Below, one piece after another: positions 24,247-31,827 of a stretch of DNA of 64,000 bases; the stretch's first letter is position 1; each line of letters opens with the position of its first letter. Location of the stretch: contig NZ_FNSI01000001.1 in assembly GCF_900104955.1 (NCBI RefSeq), positions 3,816,001-3,880,000 on the forward strand, written 5' to 3'. The notes beneath the pieces were generated by a model that was not told the origin of the DNA, did not search any database, and saw nothing but the letters and a program-made list of their open reading frames with translations. Position numbers and translations under genes: made by a program. This DNA comes from Beijerinckia sp. 28-YEA-48. Its GTDB lineage: Bacteria; Pseudomonadota; Alphaproteobacteria; Rhizobiales; Beijerinckiaceae.

Positions 24247-24912
24247 CTATTCGCTTATTTTAGCGCTCTGCCAATTGCCCTCGATCTTCGACGCGGCGAT
24301 GACGGCCTGGGTACGGCTGTCGACATCGAGCTTCTGCAAGATGGCCGAGACATGCGCTTTGACTGTCGCCTCCGACACCGAAAGCTCATAGGCGATCTGC
24401 TTATTGAGCAAGCCTTCCGACAGCATCATCAGCACGCGCACCTGCTGCGGTGTCAGCGTGGCGAGGCGGCGGATGATGTCGGTCGTCGCCTTATCGGCCG
24501 GCGCCGACAGATCGACATCGGGGGGCGTCCAGGTCTTGCCGGCGAGAATATCACGGAACGCCTGGCGCATGCCGGCGATATCGGTTGTCTTCGGCACATA
24601 GCCCGAGGCACCGAAATCGATGCAGCGGCGAATGACGTCGCGATCCTCATTGCCCGACACCACCACCACCGGCACATCGGGATGCTGGGCGCGCAGGTAA
24701 AGCAGGCCGGAGAAGCCGCGCACGCCGGGCATGGCCAGATCGAGCAGGACAAGATCGGCGTCACCTGATTCCTCGAGGGCCGCCGTCAATTGATTAAGAT
24801 CGCCACATTCGGCGATTTCGGCCCCAGCCACCGCGCTGCTCACCGCCTCACGCAGGGCGCCCCGAACCAGTGGATGATCGTCGGCAATGATTATTCTGGC
24901 GTTTTGCAACAC
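24247..24912 (-). CDS. NarL/LuxR family response regulator
   Basis: Two-component response regulator: receiver domain then LuxR-type HTH. About 221 residues from GTG 24912 (AGGGG 5 nt upstream), which gives the receiver its usual short N-terminus NARIIIADDHPLVR; ATG 24966 with GGGAGA upstream is an alternative. Phosphoacceptor D58 (VLLDLAMPG), acidic pocket D11/D12, and the conserved Lys in GYVPK are present. The HTH LTPQQVRVLMMLSEGLLNKQIA...ATVKAHV is complete. No histidine kinase gene is near. It is divergent from an SSS-like symporter gene, with a direct repeat in the shared intergenic region that might be its binding site. Confidence 0.92.
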   Translation of the reverse strand: MLQNARIIIADDHPLVRGALREAVSSAVAGAEIAECGDLNQLTAALEESGDADLVLLDLAMPGVRGFSGLLYLRAQHPDVPVVVVSGNEDRDVIRRCIDFGASGYVPKTTDIAGMRQAFRDILAGKTWTPPDVDLSAPADKATTDIIRRLATLTPQQVRVLMMLSEGLLNKQIAYELSVSEATVKAHVSAILQKLDVDSRTQAVIAASKIEGNWQSAKISE

Positions 24913-25051
24913 ATGTCCCCTCTGCCGCACAGCCTCCCGGCCGTGCCCCCCGCGTCGGTTTTGCATTTCTCCCGGCACTTCTATTGTTGGACCCGCCGGG
25001 CGGATGGCGCAAGCTACTCCACAAGGCAATCGCGTTTCGATAGAACGTCAT

Positions 25052-25075
25052 GGCTTGCGATCTGGGCTTGCGATC
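25052..25075 (+). repeat. 11-bp direct repeat GGCTTGCGATC upstream of the symporter gene
   Basis: Two identical 11-mers (25052-25062 and 25065-25075) at a 13-bp period, 65-88 bp before the symporter start. Direct or inverted heptamer-type sites are usual for NarL/LuxR regulators, and the regulator gene is divergent from this point. Confidence 0.55.
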
Positions 25076-25139
25076 CTTGTTTTAACGCGTCTTCGTGGCG
25101 TTTCAACAAATTGGCCGTTTACGGAGCGGAGCGCGACTG

Positions 25140-26915
25140 GTGCCGAAACCTCTGACCGACGAAGACCTGCTGGAACGCGCCAGTATCGACGGGCGTGTCG
25201 CCTTCGCGGTGACCGCTTTCGCCCTGGCGGTCGGTCTGGTGGCGCTGCTCGACCGGGTCGGCGTGCCGGAGCGAATCGTCGGCGTACTGGCGCCGGTCGT
25301 CCTGCTGGCAGGACTGGCGATCGTCGGCCTGTTGCTGCGCAGCATGCGGATTTCCCGTTTCCACGCGGCCGGGCGGGCGGTGCCCGCGCCCTATGCCGGG
25401 CTCGCCTTCACGGCGCTGAGCGCCGGCTTGTTCCTGCCCTTCCTGCCGCCGGTGCCGGGCGGGACGTCCCTGAGCGGGCTCTTGATCGGCTTTGGCCTGG
25501 GCCTGCTGCTGGCGGCGCTCGTCACCGGCCCCCTGTTGCGCAAGACCGGCGCCTTCTCCCTGCCCGACCTTCTCGCCGGCCGTTTCCCCCAGCTCAGCTT
25601 GCGGCTTGGCATCGTCATCGTCGTCGGCGCGGTCGCCCTGTTGATAGCAGCCGCCGGCTTTGAGATGGCCGTGCGCGGCCTTGTGCGCACCATCGCCATG
25701 CCGCGCCCCCTCGCCAGCCCGCTGATCGGGCTGATCCTGTTGTTCATCGTGGCGCCAGGCGGCGCCGCCGGAGTGGTCTGGGCCGCGACCGGCGCGGCCG
25801 GCATTCTCCTTGCCAGCCTGGTGTTGCCGCTGGCCATCATGGTGCTGCGTGGCGCCTCATTGCCCTTCCCCGTCATCGGCGACCGCGCCTTGTGGCAGCA
25901 GGCGTCCGACACCATGGCCACCTGGCACGGCGCCATGCCGGGTACGCTCGCCGATGGCGGCCTGCTGATCATCCTGGCCATCGCGCTGGGCATCGCCGCG
26001 CTCGGGCCACTGCTGCAACCGGCGATGACCTGTAACGACGTCTCCGCGGCGCGACGCGCCGGCCTGGCGGCGCTTGGCTGGTCGGCTGCGCTGATCGTCA
26101 TCGTCGCCACCGGCATGGCCAGTTCGGCGCTTGCCGTCGACATGCTGACGGAGGGCCACGCCGCCGATGCCTTGCCTGGCTTCTTCTATGCCGCATCGGG
26201 CAAGGGGCTGCTGACGATCTGTGGCGCCAATGCCGCCACGGCGGAAGCGGCTCTGGCTGCCTGCAAGGCGCTGCCGGGCTTTGCCGGCGCGCTGCGGCCA
26301 CAAGACATCGGCATCTCCGGCGCCGCCCTCATCGCCGGCCTGCCGCAATTGCAGGGCTTTGGCGCTGCCTTCACCGGGCTTGTCGGCGCCGGCCTGATCG
26401 CCATCGCCATCACTTTGGCCAGCAGCGGCATCCATGCTTTCGGCACCGCGATCGGCCACGATCTTTTCTTCCGCGTGCGCGACACCACCGCGCTCGGCAG
26501 CCGGCGGCTGGCGGTGGCGCGTCTGACCATGGCTGGCGCCATCGCGCTCATCGGCATCGCCACGGCGCGCACCAGCCTCGACCCGGCCGCGATGATCGGC
26601 CTGGCCCTCGTCTTCTCCGCCGCCGCCGTGGCGCCGCTCACCGTGCTGTCGCTCTGGCCGCGCGCGGCGGCACTCGATGCGGTGATCGCCCTGCTGGTCG
26701 GGCTGCTCGTTGTCGGCCTGATCATCGCGCTTGGCGACACCACGCCCTCGATCGAGCGGCTCGCGGCCAGCGCGTTGGCCGCTTTCGTCGCCGCCTGCGC
26801 CGTCGGCATCGCCACCAGTTTCCGCCATAGCGACGAGCAATCGCGCAGCGGCCGCATGTTCGTGCAAGGCGTTCTGCACGGCGACAGCGATCTGCTTAAT
26901 ACCGACAGAGGCTAG
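25140..26915 (+). CDS. Sodium:solute symporter (SSS)-like membrane protein
   Basis: Inner-membrane protein with about 13 hydrophobic helices over 591 residues, matching the length and hydropathy of the SSS family. The segment RISRFHAAGRAVPAPYAGLA resembles the DFFLAGR...AN segment of SSS proteins such as ActP, and a GAFSLPDLLAGRFP segment fits the family's next conserved block. Start GTG 25140 with GGAG upstream; GTG 25095 in frame is possible. Sequence similarity is modest, with unusually Ala/Gly/Leu-rich helices, so transport activity and ion coupling are uncertain. SSS proteins next to response regulators are often acetate or other carboxylate carriers; here the neighbour is a lone LuxR-type regulator. 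Confidence 0.75.
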   Translation: MPKPLTDEDLLERASIDGRVAFAVTAFALAVGLVALLDRVGVPERIVGVLAPVVLLAGLAIVGLLLRSMRISRFHAAGRAVPAPYAGLAFTALSAGLFLPFLPPVPGGTSLSGLLIGFGLGLLLAALVTGPLLRKTGAFSLPDLLAGRFPQLSLRLGIVIVVGAVALLIAAAGFEMAVRGLVRTIAMPRPLASPLIGLILLFIVAPGGAAGVVWAATGAAGILLASLVLPLAIMVLRGASLPFPVIGDRALWQQASDTMATWHGAMPGTLADGGLLIILAIALGIAALGPLLQPAMTCNDVSAARRAGLAALGWSAALIVIVATGMASSALAVDMLTEGHAADALPGFFYAASGKGLLTICGANAATAEAALAACKALPGFAGALRPQDIGISGAALIAGLPQLQGFGAAFTGLVGAGLIAIAITLASSGIHAFGTAIGHDLFFRVRDTTALGSRRLAVARLTMAGAIALIGIATARTSLDPAAMIGLALVFSAAAVAPLTVLSLWPRAAALDAVIALLVGLLVVGLIIALGDTTPSIERLAASALAAFVAACAVGIATSFRHSDEQSRSGRMFVQGVLHGDSDLLNTDRG

Positions 26916-26991
26916 TGGCCATTCCGGCCGAATCCCATTGCATCGGTGAAGGCAGAGAAAATCAAATATCGCGCAACTAGAGACTCAATAC

Positions 26992-27552
26992 TTATCTGTA
27001 TTTTCCTCGGAACTCGCTATTTTGCGCCTTGCCTGTTCGCCAAACGTCACAAGCATCGGCCCGCTTTACATATTCCTTGGGAATCCGATTCATGGCCTCT
27101 TGAACATCGGCCTCTTTTCCTAGACCGGAGCGAACATAGTCATCTTCAAAACGCCGATATAGCGCTTGGTGGTCATACCGTCGAAGCGATCTGTCTTTAT
27201 CGATCTGCGAAACAGGGATCGAAGCCCCTATAAAAGACATGACCGCTCTCAAACATTCACCTAGCCCTCTAAATCGAGCCGAATACGCCCCGTTAGTATA
27301 TCTCTCAATGTCCTCTCTAGTTGGGGTGCGCCCTGGGCGGAACATTTCGATTGGCTCACCACTCCAGGCTTTATCCTCCTGTGAGACAATAGAAAGATAC
27401 GATCGAACGACCCGTGTCTCGAATTCCTCATATGGTGTCTCGCCATATCGTCCGGGCTGATTCTGTTGGCTCGATGCGCCAGAAATTCCAATCACACTAA
27501 ACGCAGAAAGGCAGACAACGCCGAGCCAAATAGGCGACCAGTCTAGCTTCAT
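26992..27552 (-). CDS. AT-richer orphan gene, secreted protein of unknown function
   Basis: 186 residues from ATG 27552 (GCGAGG upstream). A signal peptide or N-terminal anchor (WLGVVCLSAFSVIGISGASS, about 9-28) precedes a charged, helical domain without a recognisable motif; two Cys (in LGECLRA and ADACDVW) could pair. Base composition is visibly lower in GC than in all neighbours, and codon choice is mixed (frequent TTT, ATA, TCA, AGA), unlike the strongly GC-ending codons around it. That suggests recent acquisition. No mobile element remnant is seen at its edges. Translation looks likely from the signal sequence and Shine-Dalgarno. Confidence 0.65.
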   Translation of the reverse strand: MKLDWSPIWLGVVCLSAFSVIGISGASSQQNQPGRYGETPYEEFETRVVRSYLSIVSQEDKAWSGEPIEMFRPGRTPTREDIERYTNGAYSARFRGLGECLRAVMSFIGASIPVSQIDKDRSLRRYDHQALYRRFEDDYVRSGLGKEADVQEAMNRIPKEYVKRADACDVWRTGKAQNSEFRGKYR

Positions 27553-27626
27553 GATACCTCGCCACATTCGCTCAACGCACGCTATCCCAAAATCTATCGC
27601 ATCCCACTAAAATGGATAATCAAGAT

Positions 27627-29285
27627 CTACGCCGGAATCAGCTTTTCCAAGGTCTCGAGCCGATCGGCATCGCGCGCCGGCTTGTCCCAGCGAATACGCG
27701 AGACACGCGGAAAACGCATCGCCACGCCGGACTTGTGCCGGCTTGAGCGCTGCACGCCTTCGAAGGCGACTTCCAGCACCAGCCCTTCGGCCATCGTCGC
27801 CGTTACTTCCCGCACCGGGCCGAAACGATTGACCGTGTGATCGCGCACGTAGCGATCAAGCTGTTTCAACTCGTCGTCGGTGAAGCCGAAATAGGCTTTG
27901 CCGACGGGCACGAGTTCATCACTACCTTGCCCTGCCCGCCACAGGCCGAAGGTATAGTCGGAATAATAGGACGATCGCTTGCCGTGGCCGCGCTGCGCAT
28001 ACATCAACACCGCATCGAGCACGAAAGGATCGCGCTTCCACTTCCACCACAAGCCCTTCGGACGGCCAGGGACATAGGGGCTGTCGCGCCGTTTCAGCAT
28101 CACGCCTTCAACGGCCAGGGCATCGTCACCCGCAGCGGCGGCAGCGGGATCGGCACGCGCCGTCGCCAGCGCCGGCCAATCGGCGAAGGCGATTTGCGGT
28201 GACAGATCAAGCCACGGCGCGGAAGCATTCTTCACGCAAGCCTCAAGACGAGCCCGGCGCTCGGTAAAGGGCAGCGGGCGCAGGTCTTCGCCATCTGCGT
28301 AGAGAAGATCGTAAGCGCGCACATGCGGCGGATAATCGGCCATCAGTTTCGCCGACACGGTTTTGCGATTGAGCCGCTGCTGCAACACGCCGAAGGGCTG
28401 CACCTTGCCCTCGAGCACGATCAGCAATTCGCCATCGAAGCAAACGTCGCTCAACCGAGACAGGTGGATCGCCTCGACGAGATCGGGAAAGGCGGCCGCG
28501 ATATCCTCGCCAGTGCGCGAATAAAGCCGCACAGCATTACGCCCGTCGCTGCCAGCGCCACAGGCGACTTGAACGCGGATGCCATCCCATTTCCATTCAG
28601 CGTTGTAATCAACGGGATCAAGTGCGTCGAAATCCTTATCCTCGATAGCATGGGCCAACATCGGCGTGCGGAATTGAACCGCATTATCGGCGGCGGGCTT
28701 GTCACCTACGCCATCGAGCCAGGCGAAGAGCGGCAGATAGGGCGGCGACAGGCCAGGCCAGACATCCTCGATTTCGTTGACGTCGCTGCCGTTGAGCGCC
28801 GCCAGCGCGGTTTTCGCCAGACGTGCCGAAACACCGATGCGCAGGCCACCTGTAATGAGCTTCAACAAAGCCCAGCGGCCCTTCTCGTCCAGCCGGTCGA
28901 GCCAGGTTACGATCAGGCGCGGCAGTTCGGAGCGGCCAGCACTCGTGAGCGTTTCAACGATCGTCGCCAGTGAACCCGCGTCAGAATTGCGCGTCGTGTC
29001 CGCCGGCTGGGGCGATGCCGGCCAGAGTAAGGCCACGGTCTCGGAGAGATCGCCGACGTAATCATAGCTCAGCGCGAACAACACCGGATCGACCCGCTCG
29101 GCGATGAGACCGCGAATGAGGGCAGGCTTGGCGTTGGCGAAACTCAACGCGCCGGTCAACGCCGCCAGCGCATAGCCGCGATCAGGATCGCCCGTGTGGC
29201 GGAAGTAATCGCTGAGCAGGCGCAGCTTGCCATTGCGCGAGGGTTCGAAGGCAAGACGGTCGAGAAGCTCGGCGAAGCGGTTCAT
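27627..29285 (-). CDS. ATP-dependent DNA ligase of the ligase-associated DNA repair cluster
   Basis: Seals nicks by an adenylated-lysine mechanism. 552 residues: N-terminal domain (about 1-205), nucleotidyltransferase with motif I EWKWDGIR (nucleophile K232), motif around FDGELLI, motif IV/V EGVMLKRRDSPYVPG...LWWKWK, and an OB-fold with ARDADRLETLEKL at the end. This is the bacterial type found beside an Lhr-type helicase, a beta-CASP exonuclease and a metallophosphoesterase, and it has no Ku- or primase-linked LigD modules. Its ATG overlaps the exonuclease stop by 4 bp, showing translational coupling. It supplements the NAD-dependent LigA expected elsewhere in the genome. Confidence 0.95.
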   Translation of the reverse strand: MNRFAELLDRLAFEPSRNGKLRLLSDYFRHTGDPDRGYALAALTGALSFANAKPALIRGLIAERVDPVLFALSYDYVGDLSETVALLWPASPQPADTTRNSDAGSLATIVETLTSAGRSELPRLIVTWLDRLDEKGRWALLKLITGGLRIGVSARLAKTALAALNGSDVNEIEDVWPGLSPPYLPLFAWLDGVGDKPAADNAVQFRTPMLAHAIEDKDFDALDPVDYNAEWKWDGIRVQVACGAGSDGRNAVRLYSRTGEDIAAAFPDLVEAIHLSRLSDVCFDGELLIVLEGKVQPFGVLQQRLNRKTVSAKLMADYPPHVRAYDLLYADGEDLRPLPFTERRARLEACVKNASAPWLDLSPQIAFADWPALATARADPAAAAAGDDALAVEGVMLKRRDSPYVPGRPKGLWWKWKRDPFVLDAVLMYAQRGHGKRSSYYSDYTFGLWRAGQGSDELVPVGKAYFGFTDDELKQLDRYVRDHTVNRFGPVREVTATMAEGLVLEVAFEGVQRSSRHKSGVAMRFPRVSRIRWDKPARDADRLETLEKLIPA

Positions 29286-30343
29286 GGTTTTTCCGCCGCC
29301 GGCGCTGGTTTTTCCGCCGCCGGCTCCGGCGCCTGATCAACGCCCTCCTCCTCATCGCCATAACCCAGCATATGCAGCGGCATGGCGGAAAGCCCTTGCG
29401 TCTGCGCCCAATGCACCAGCGCATCGCCCTCGCCATGGGTGACCCAGACTTCGCGGCAACCGGTTTCCATGATGGTGCGGGTCAGTTCCGACCAATCCGC
29501 ATGATCGGAAATCACCAAGGGCAGTTCAACGCCGCGCTGGCGGGCGCGCGCCCGCGTGCGCATCCAGCCGGAAGCAAAGCAGGAGACCGGATCGGCGAAG
29601 CGGCGCGACCAGGTGTCGGCCAGGGATGAGGGCGGGCAGATGACGATCTCGCCCGGCAGCTTGTCTTTGCCCATATCCGCCACTTTACGGATCTCGCCGA
29701 GATCGATGACGTGCTTGATGTAAAAATCCGTGATCTTCTCGACCGCGCCATGGATATAGATCGGCCGCTCCCAGCCGGCCTGACGGATCAGCGCCATCAG
29801 GCGCTGCGCCTTGCCCAGCGAATAAGCGCCGATCATATGGGTGCGTTCGGGAAACAGCCGCAGCGAGGCGATGAGCTTGCCCACTTCCTCGCGCGCCTCG
29901 GGATGGTGAAAGATCGGTAGGCCGAAGGTCGCCTCGGTGATGAAAATATCGCAGGGCACCACTTCAAACGGCAGGCAGGTTGGATCAGCGGCGCGTTTGT
30001 AGTCACCCGAAACAACAATGCGTTCGCGGCCCTTAGCAATGGCGATCTGGGCGGAGCCCAGCACATGACCCGCCGGGTGAAACGACACCTCGGCGTCGTC
30101 AAGGCGCAGAACCTCGCCCAGGCGCACCGCCTGCTGGGTGTCGGCGAACTGAGCGCCATAGCGCAAAGCCATAATACTCAAGGTTTCGACGGTGGCGAGA
30201 ACGGCGCCGTGGCCGGCGCGGGCATGATCGGAATGGCCATGGGTGATCAGCGCCCGTCGGACAGGCCGCACCGGATCGACGAAGAAGTCACCCGCCGGGC
30301 AATAGAGCCCCTCGGGCGCGGACACGAGCAGGGATGAGGCCAT
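29282..30343 (-). CDS. Ligase-associated beta-CASP exonuclease (metallo-beta-lactamase fold)
   Basis: Predicted DNA exonuclease of the beta-lactamase/beta-CASP fold (SNM1/Artemis-like), expected to trim ends for the coupled ligase. 353 residues. The metal-binding H-x-H-x-D-H is HGHSDH at 35-40, followed by FHPAGHVLGSAQI and VSGDYKRAADP (second His and bridging Asp), and the C-terminal ISDHADW histidine. The tail contains two AAEKPAP repeats just before the stop, encoded by a 21-bp tandem duplication. The stop overlaps the ligase start. Upstream, a terminator for the small membrane gene is immediately followed by a short promoter region. Confidence 0.93.
   Translation of the reverse strand: MASSLLVSAPEGLYCPAGDFFVDPVRPVRRALITHGHSDHARAGHGAVLATVETLSIMALRYGAQFADTQQAVRLGEVLRLDDAEVSFHPAGHVLGSAQIAIAKGRERIVVSGDYKRAADPTCLPFEVVPCDIFITEATFGLPIFHHPEAREEVGKLIASLRLFPERTHMIGAYSLGKAQRLMALIRQAGWERPIYIHGAVEKITDFYIKHVIDLGEIRKVADMGKDKLPGEIVICPPSSLADTWSRRFADPVSCFASGWMRTRARARQRGVELPLVISDHADWSELTRTIMETGCREVWVTHGEGDALVHWAQTQGLSAMPLHMLGYGDEEEGVDQAPEPAAEKPAPAAEKP
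29286..29327. repeat. 21-bp tandem repeat at the exonuclease C-terminus
   Basis: Two copies (29286-29306 and 29307-29327) differing at two or three bases encode the repeated AAEKPAP tail of the exonuclease and abut the overlapping ligase start. Replication slippage is the likely origin, and copy number may vary among strains. Confidence 0.75.
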
Positions 30344-30371
30344 TATCGTTCAGATAAGCTCAGCTGGAGGC

Positions 30372-30407
30372 AAAAAAAGCCGCCGTCCGCGGGGGTCGGA
30401 CGGCGGC
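30372..30407 (-). terminator. Intrinsic terminator (minus strand) after the 92-residue protein gene
   Basis: A perfect 11-bp GC-rich stem (30379-30389 with 30397-30407, 7-nt loop) runs, in minus-strand sense, straight into seven T residues (30378-30372). It separates the small gene at 30458-30736 from the exonuclease-ligase pair, which therefore needs its own promoter in 30344-30371 or relies on readthrough. Confidence 0.92.
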
Positions 30408-30457
30408 CATTGTGATCCGGATCAGTCAAATAGACGTGAGGGCACCCGGATCAAAAA

Positions 30458-30736
30458 CTATTCACGGCAGATCAGCCCTTCGGAAACGCCCGAGCGGGCC
30501 GTGTTCCAACAGCTGATGTCATTTTGAATGGTCCGCTCAAACCGGATGCCCGCGCCGCCACCGAGGGTCGGAACCGAGATTTGTTGCGGTGCGATCTCGG
30601 CCACGAGCCGAGGTGAAAGTACATTTGGGAACAACCCATTGGCGAGGGAAACCGCGCCGAGCCCGATGCCGAAAGCCATGCCGAGTGCGACGGGCAAAAC
30701 CATCCGAAGAGTGGGGTTCTTGACTGTGCTAGCCAT
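30458..30736 (-). CDS. Small membrane-anchored or secreted protein, unknown function
   Basis: 92 residues. ATG 30736 has GGAGATGAAATC in front. A positively charged N-terminus (MASTVKNPTLR) leads into one hydrophobic span (about 12-32). The remaining 60 residues lie probably in the periplasm and hold two Cys (C76 in DISCWN and C90 near the end) that could form a disulfide. A strong terminator follows, so it is an independent gene. No family recognised. It is divergent from the TPR-methyltransferase gene across 155 bp. Confidence 0.7.
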   Translation of the reverse strand: MASTVKNPTLRMVLPVALGMAFGIGLGAVSLANGLFPNVLSPRLVAEIAPQQISVPTLGGGAGIRFERTIQNDISCWNTARSGVSEGLICRE

Positions 30737-30891
30737 GATTTCATCTCCGCATTGCGGATATGGGAAGTTAACGCGAGACGACCATGTCGGTTCCGTTCAC
30801 TTTTTGATGTGCGCTGGCGCACCTCCCGACATTCCGCTTGCGGACGCCCCATCGGCTATGGCTTAACCGCCGCCCCAGACGTGGAGCGTAA

Positions 30892-31821
30892 GTGACCGAA
30901 GCGGCCAATCAGAGTTCGGGCAATATCGTGCTCGACCGACGCTTCGCCTGGGCGCAAGCAGCGGCGCACGAAGGCGCCCATGCGGCCGCCGCCGACATTC
31001 TCGAACAGATCATTGCCGAAGCGCCACGCTGGCCCGCCGCCTGGCATGCCCTGGGCGAGGCGCGCGAAAAGGCTGGCGACCAGCCCGGCGCGGTGACCGC
31101 CTTCCGGCATCTGGCCGACGCCGACCCGAGCGGGTTGCACGGAGCGCAGCTGCATCTGGCACGTCTCGGCGCCGACCAGCCGCCCGCTCGCGCGCCCGAC
31201 GCCTATGTGCGCGGCCTGTTCGACACCTATGCAAACCGCTTCGAGGCGCATCTGACCGGCGACCTCGCCTATCGCGGACCGCAATTGCTGACCGACGCCT
31301 TGCGCGTCGCCACGACCGGGAAACGCCAGATCTTCCATTTCCCCCGCGTCATCGACCTGGGCTGTGGCACCGGGTTGATGGCGCGTTCAATGTCTCCTCA
31401 TTACGACGACGCCCAGGGCGTCGACCTCTCCCCCCGGATGATCGAGGAAGCGCGCCGCACCGGCCTCTATGCCGGCCTGCATGTGGGCGAGCTTACAACC
31501 TTCCTGCAAGACTGCCCGACCGTCTCGGCCGAACTTGTCACCGCCGCCGATGTGCTGATCTATCTCGGCGCCCTCGACACCACCTTCGTGGAAACCGCGC
31601 GGGTGCTGATATCGGGCGGCCTCTTCGCCTTCTGCGTGCAACATGACGAAGATCAGGACTGGCGGCTCGGACAGGGCATGCGCTACTTCCATTCGCGCAC
31701 CTATCTGACCCATCTGGCCGAAGCAGCGGGTTTCCAAGTGCTCTCCATCGATGCGGCCTCTTACCGCAAGGACGCCGGGCAGGATGTGCCGGGGCTGGTC
31801 GTAGTCCTCATGCGCGCGTAA
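30892..31821 (+). CDS. TPR-containing class I SAM-dependent methyltransferase
   Basis: 309 residues. Residues about 15-95 look like two to three TPR helices (AAAADILEQIIAEAPRWPAAWHALGEA and the following GDQPGAVTAFRHLADADPSG). The Rossmann methyltransferase domain has motif I VIDLGCGTG (153-161), an acidic strand end in GVDLS (176-180) and a DVLIYLGAL motif. The start is GTG 30892 with GGAG upstream. It ends 6 bp before the Lhr-type helicase, so the two are almost certainly cotranscribed. Members of this group are mostly uncharacterised; a protein target recognised through the TPR is more likely than a small molecule, but that is inference. Confidence 0.85.
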   Translation: MTEAANQSSGNIVLDRRFAWAQAAAHEGAHAAAADILEQIIAEAPRWPAAWHALGEAREKAGDQPGAVTAFRHLADADPSGLHGAQLHLARLGADQPPARAPDAYVRGLFDTYANRFEAHLTGDLAYRGPQLLTDALRVATTGKRQIFHFPRVIDLGCGTGLMARSMSPHYDDAQGVDLSPRMIEEARRTGLYAGLHVGELTTFLQDCPTVSAELVTAADVLIYLGALDTTFVETARVLISGGLFAFCVQHDEDQDWRLGQGMRYFHSRTYLTHLAEAAGFQVLSIDAASYRKDAGQDVPGLVVVLMRA

Positions 31822-31827
31822 CCTCGC

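Noticed and set aside
24247-26915. Complete two-component system with the SSS protein as sensor kinase
   Set aside because: The SSS-like protein ends after its last membrane helices and has no PAS, HisKA or HATPase region.
27627-29285. LigD of the Ku-dependent end-joining pathway
   Set aside because: There is no polymerase or phosphoesterase domain in the protein and no Ku gene nearby; the neighbours define the ligase-associated helicase/exonuclease cluster instead.
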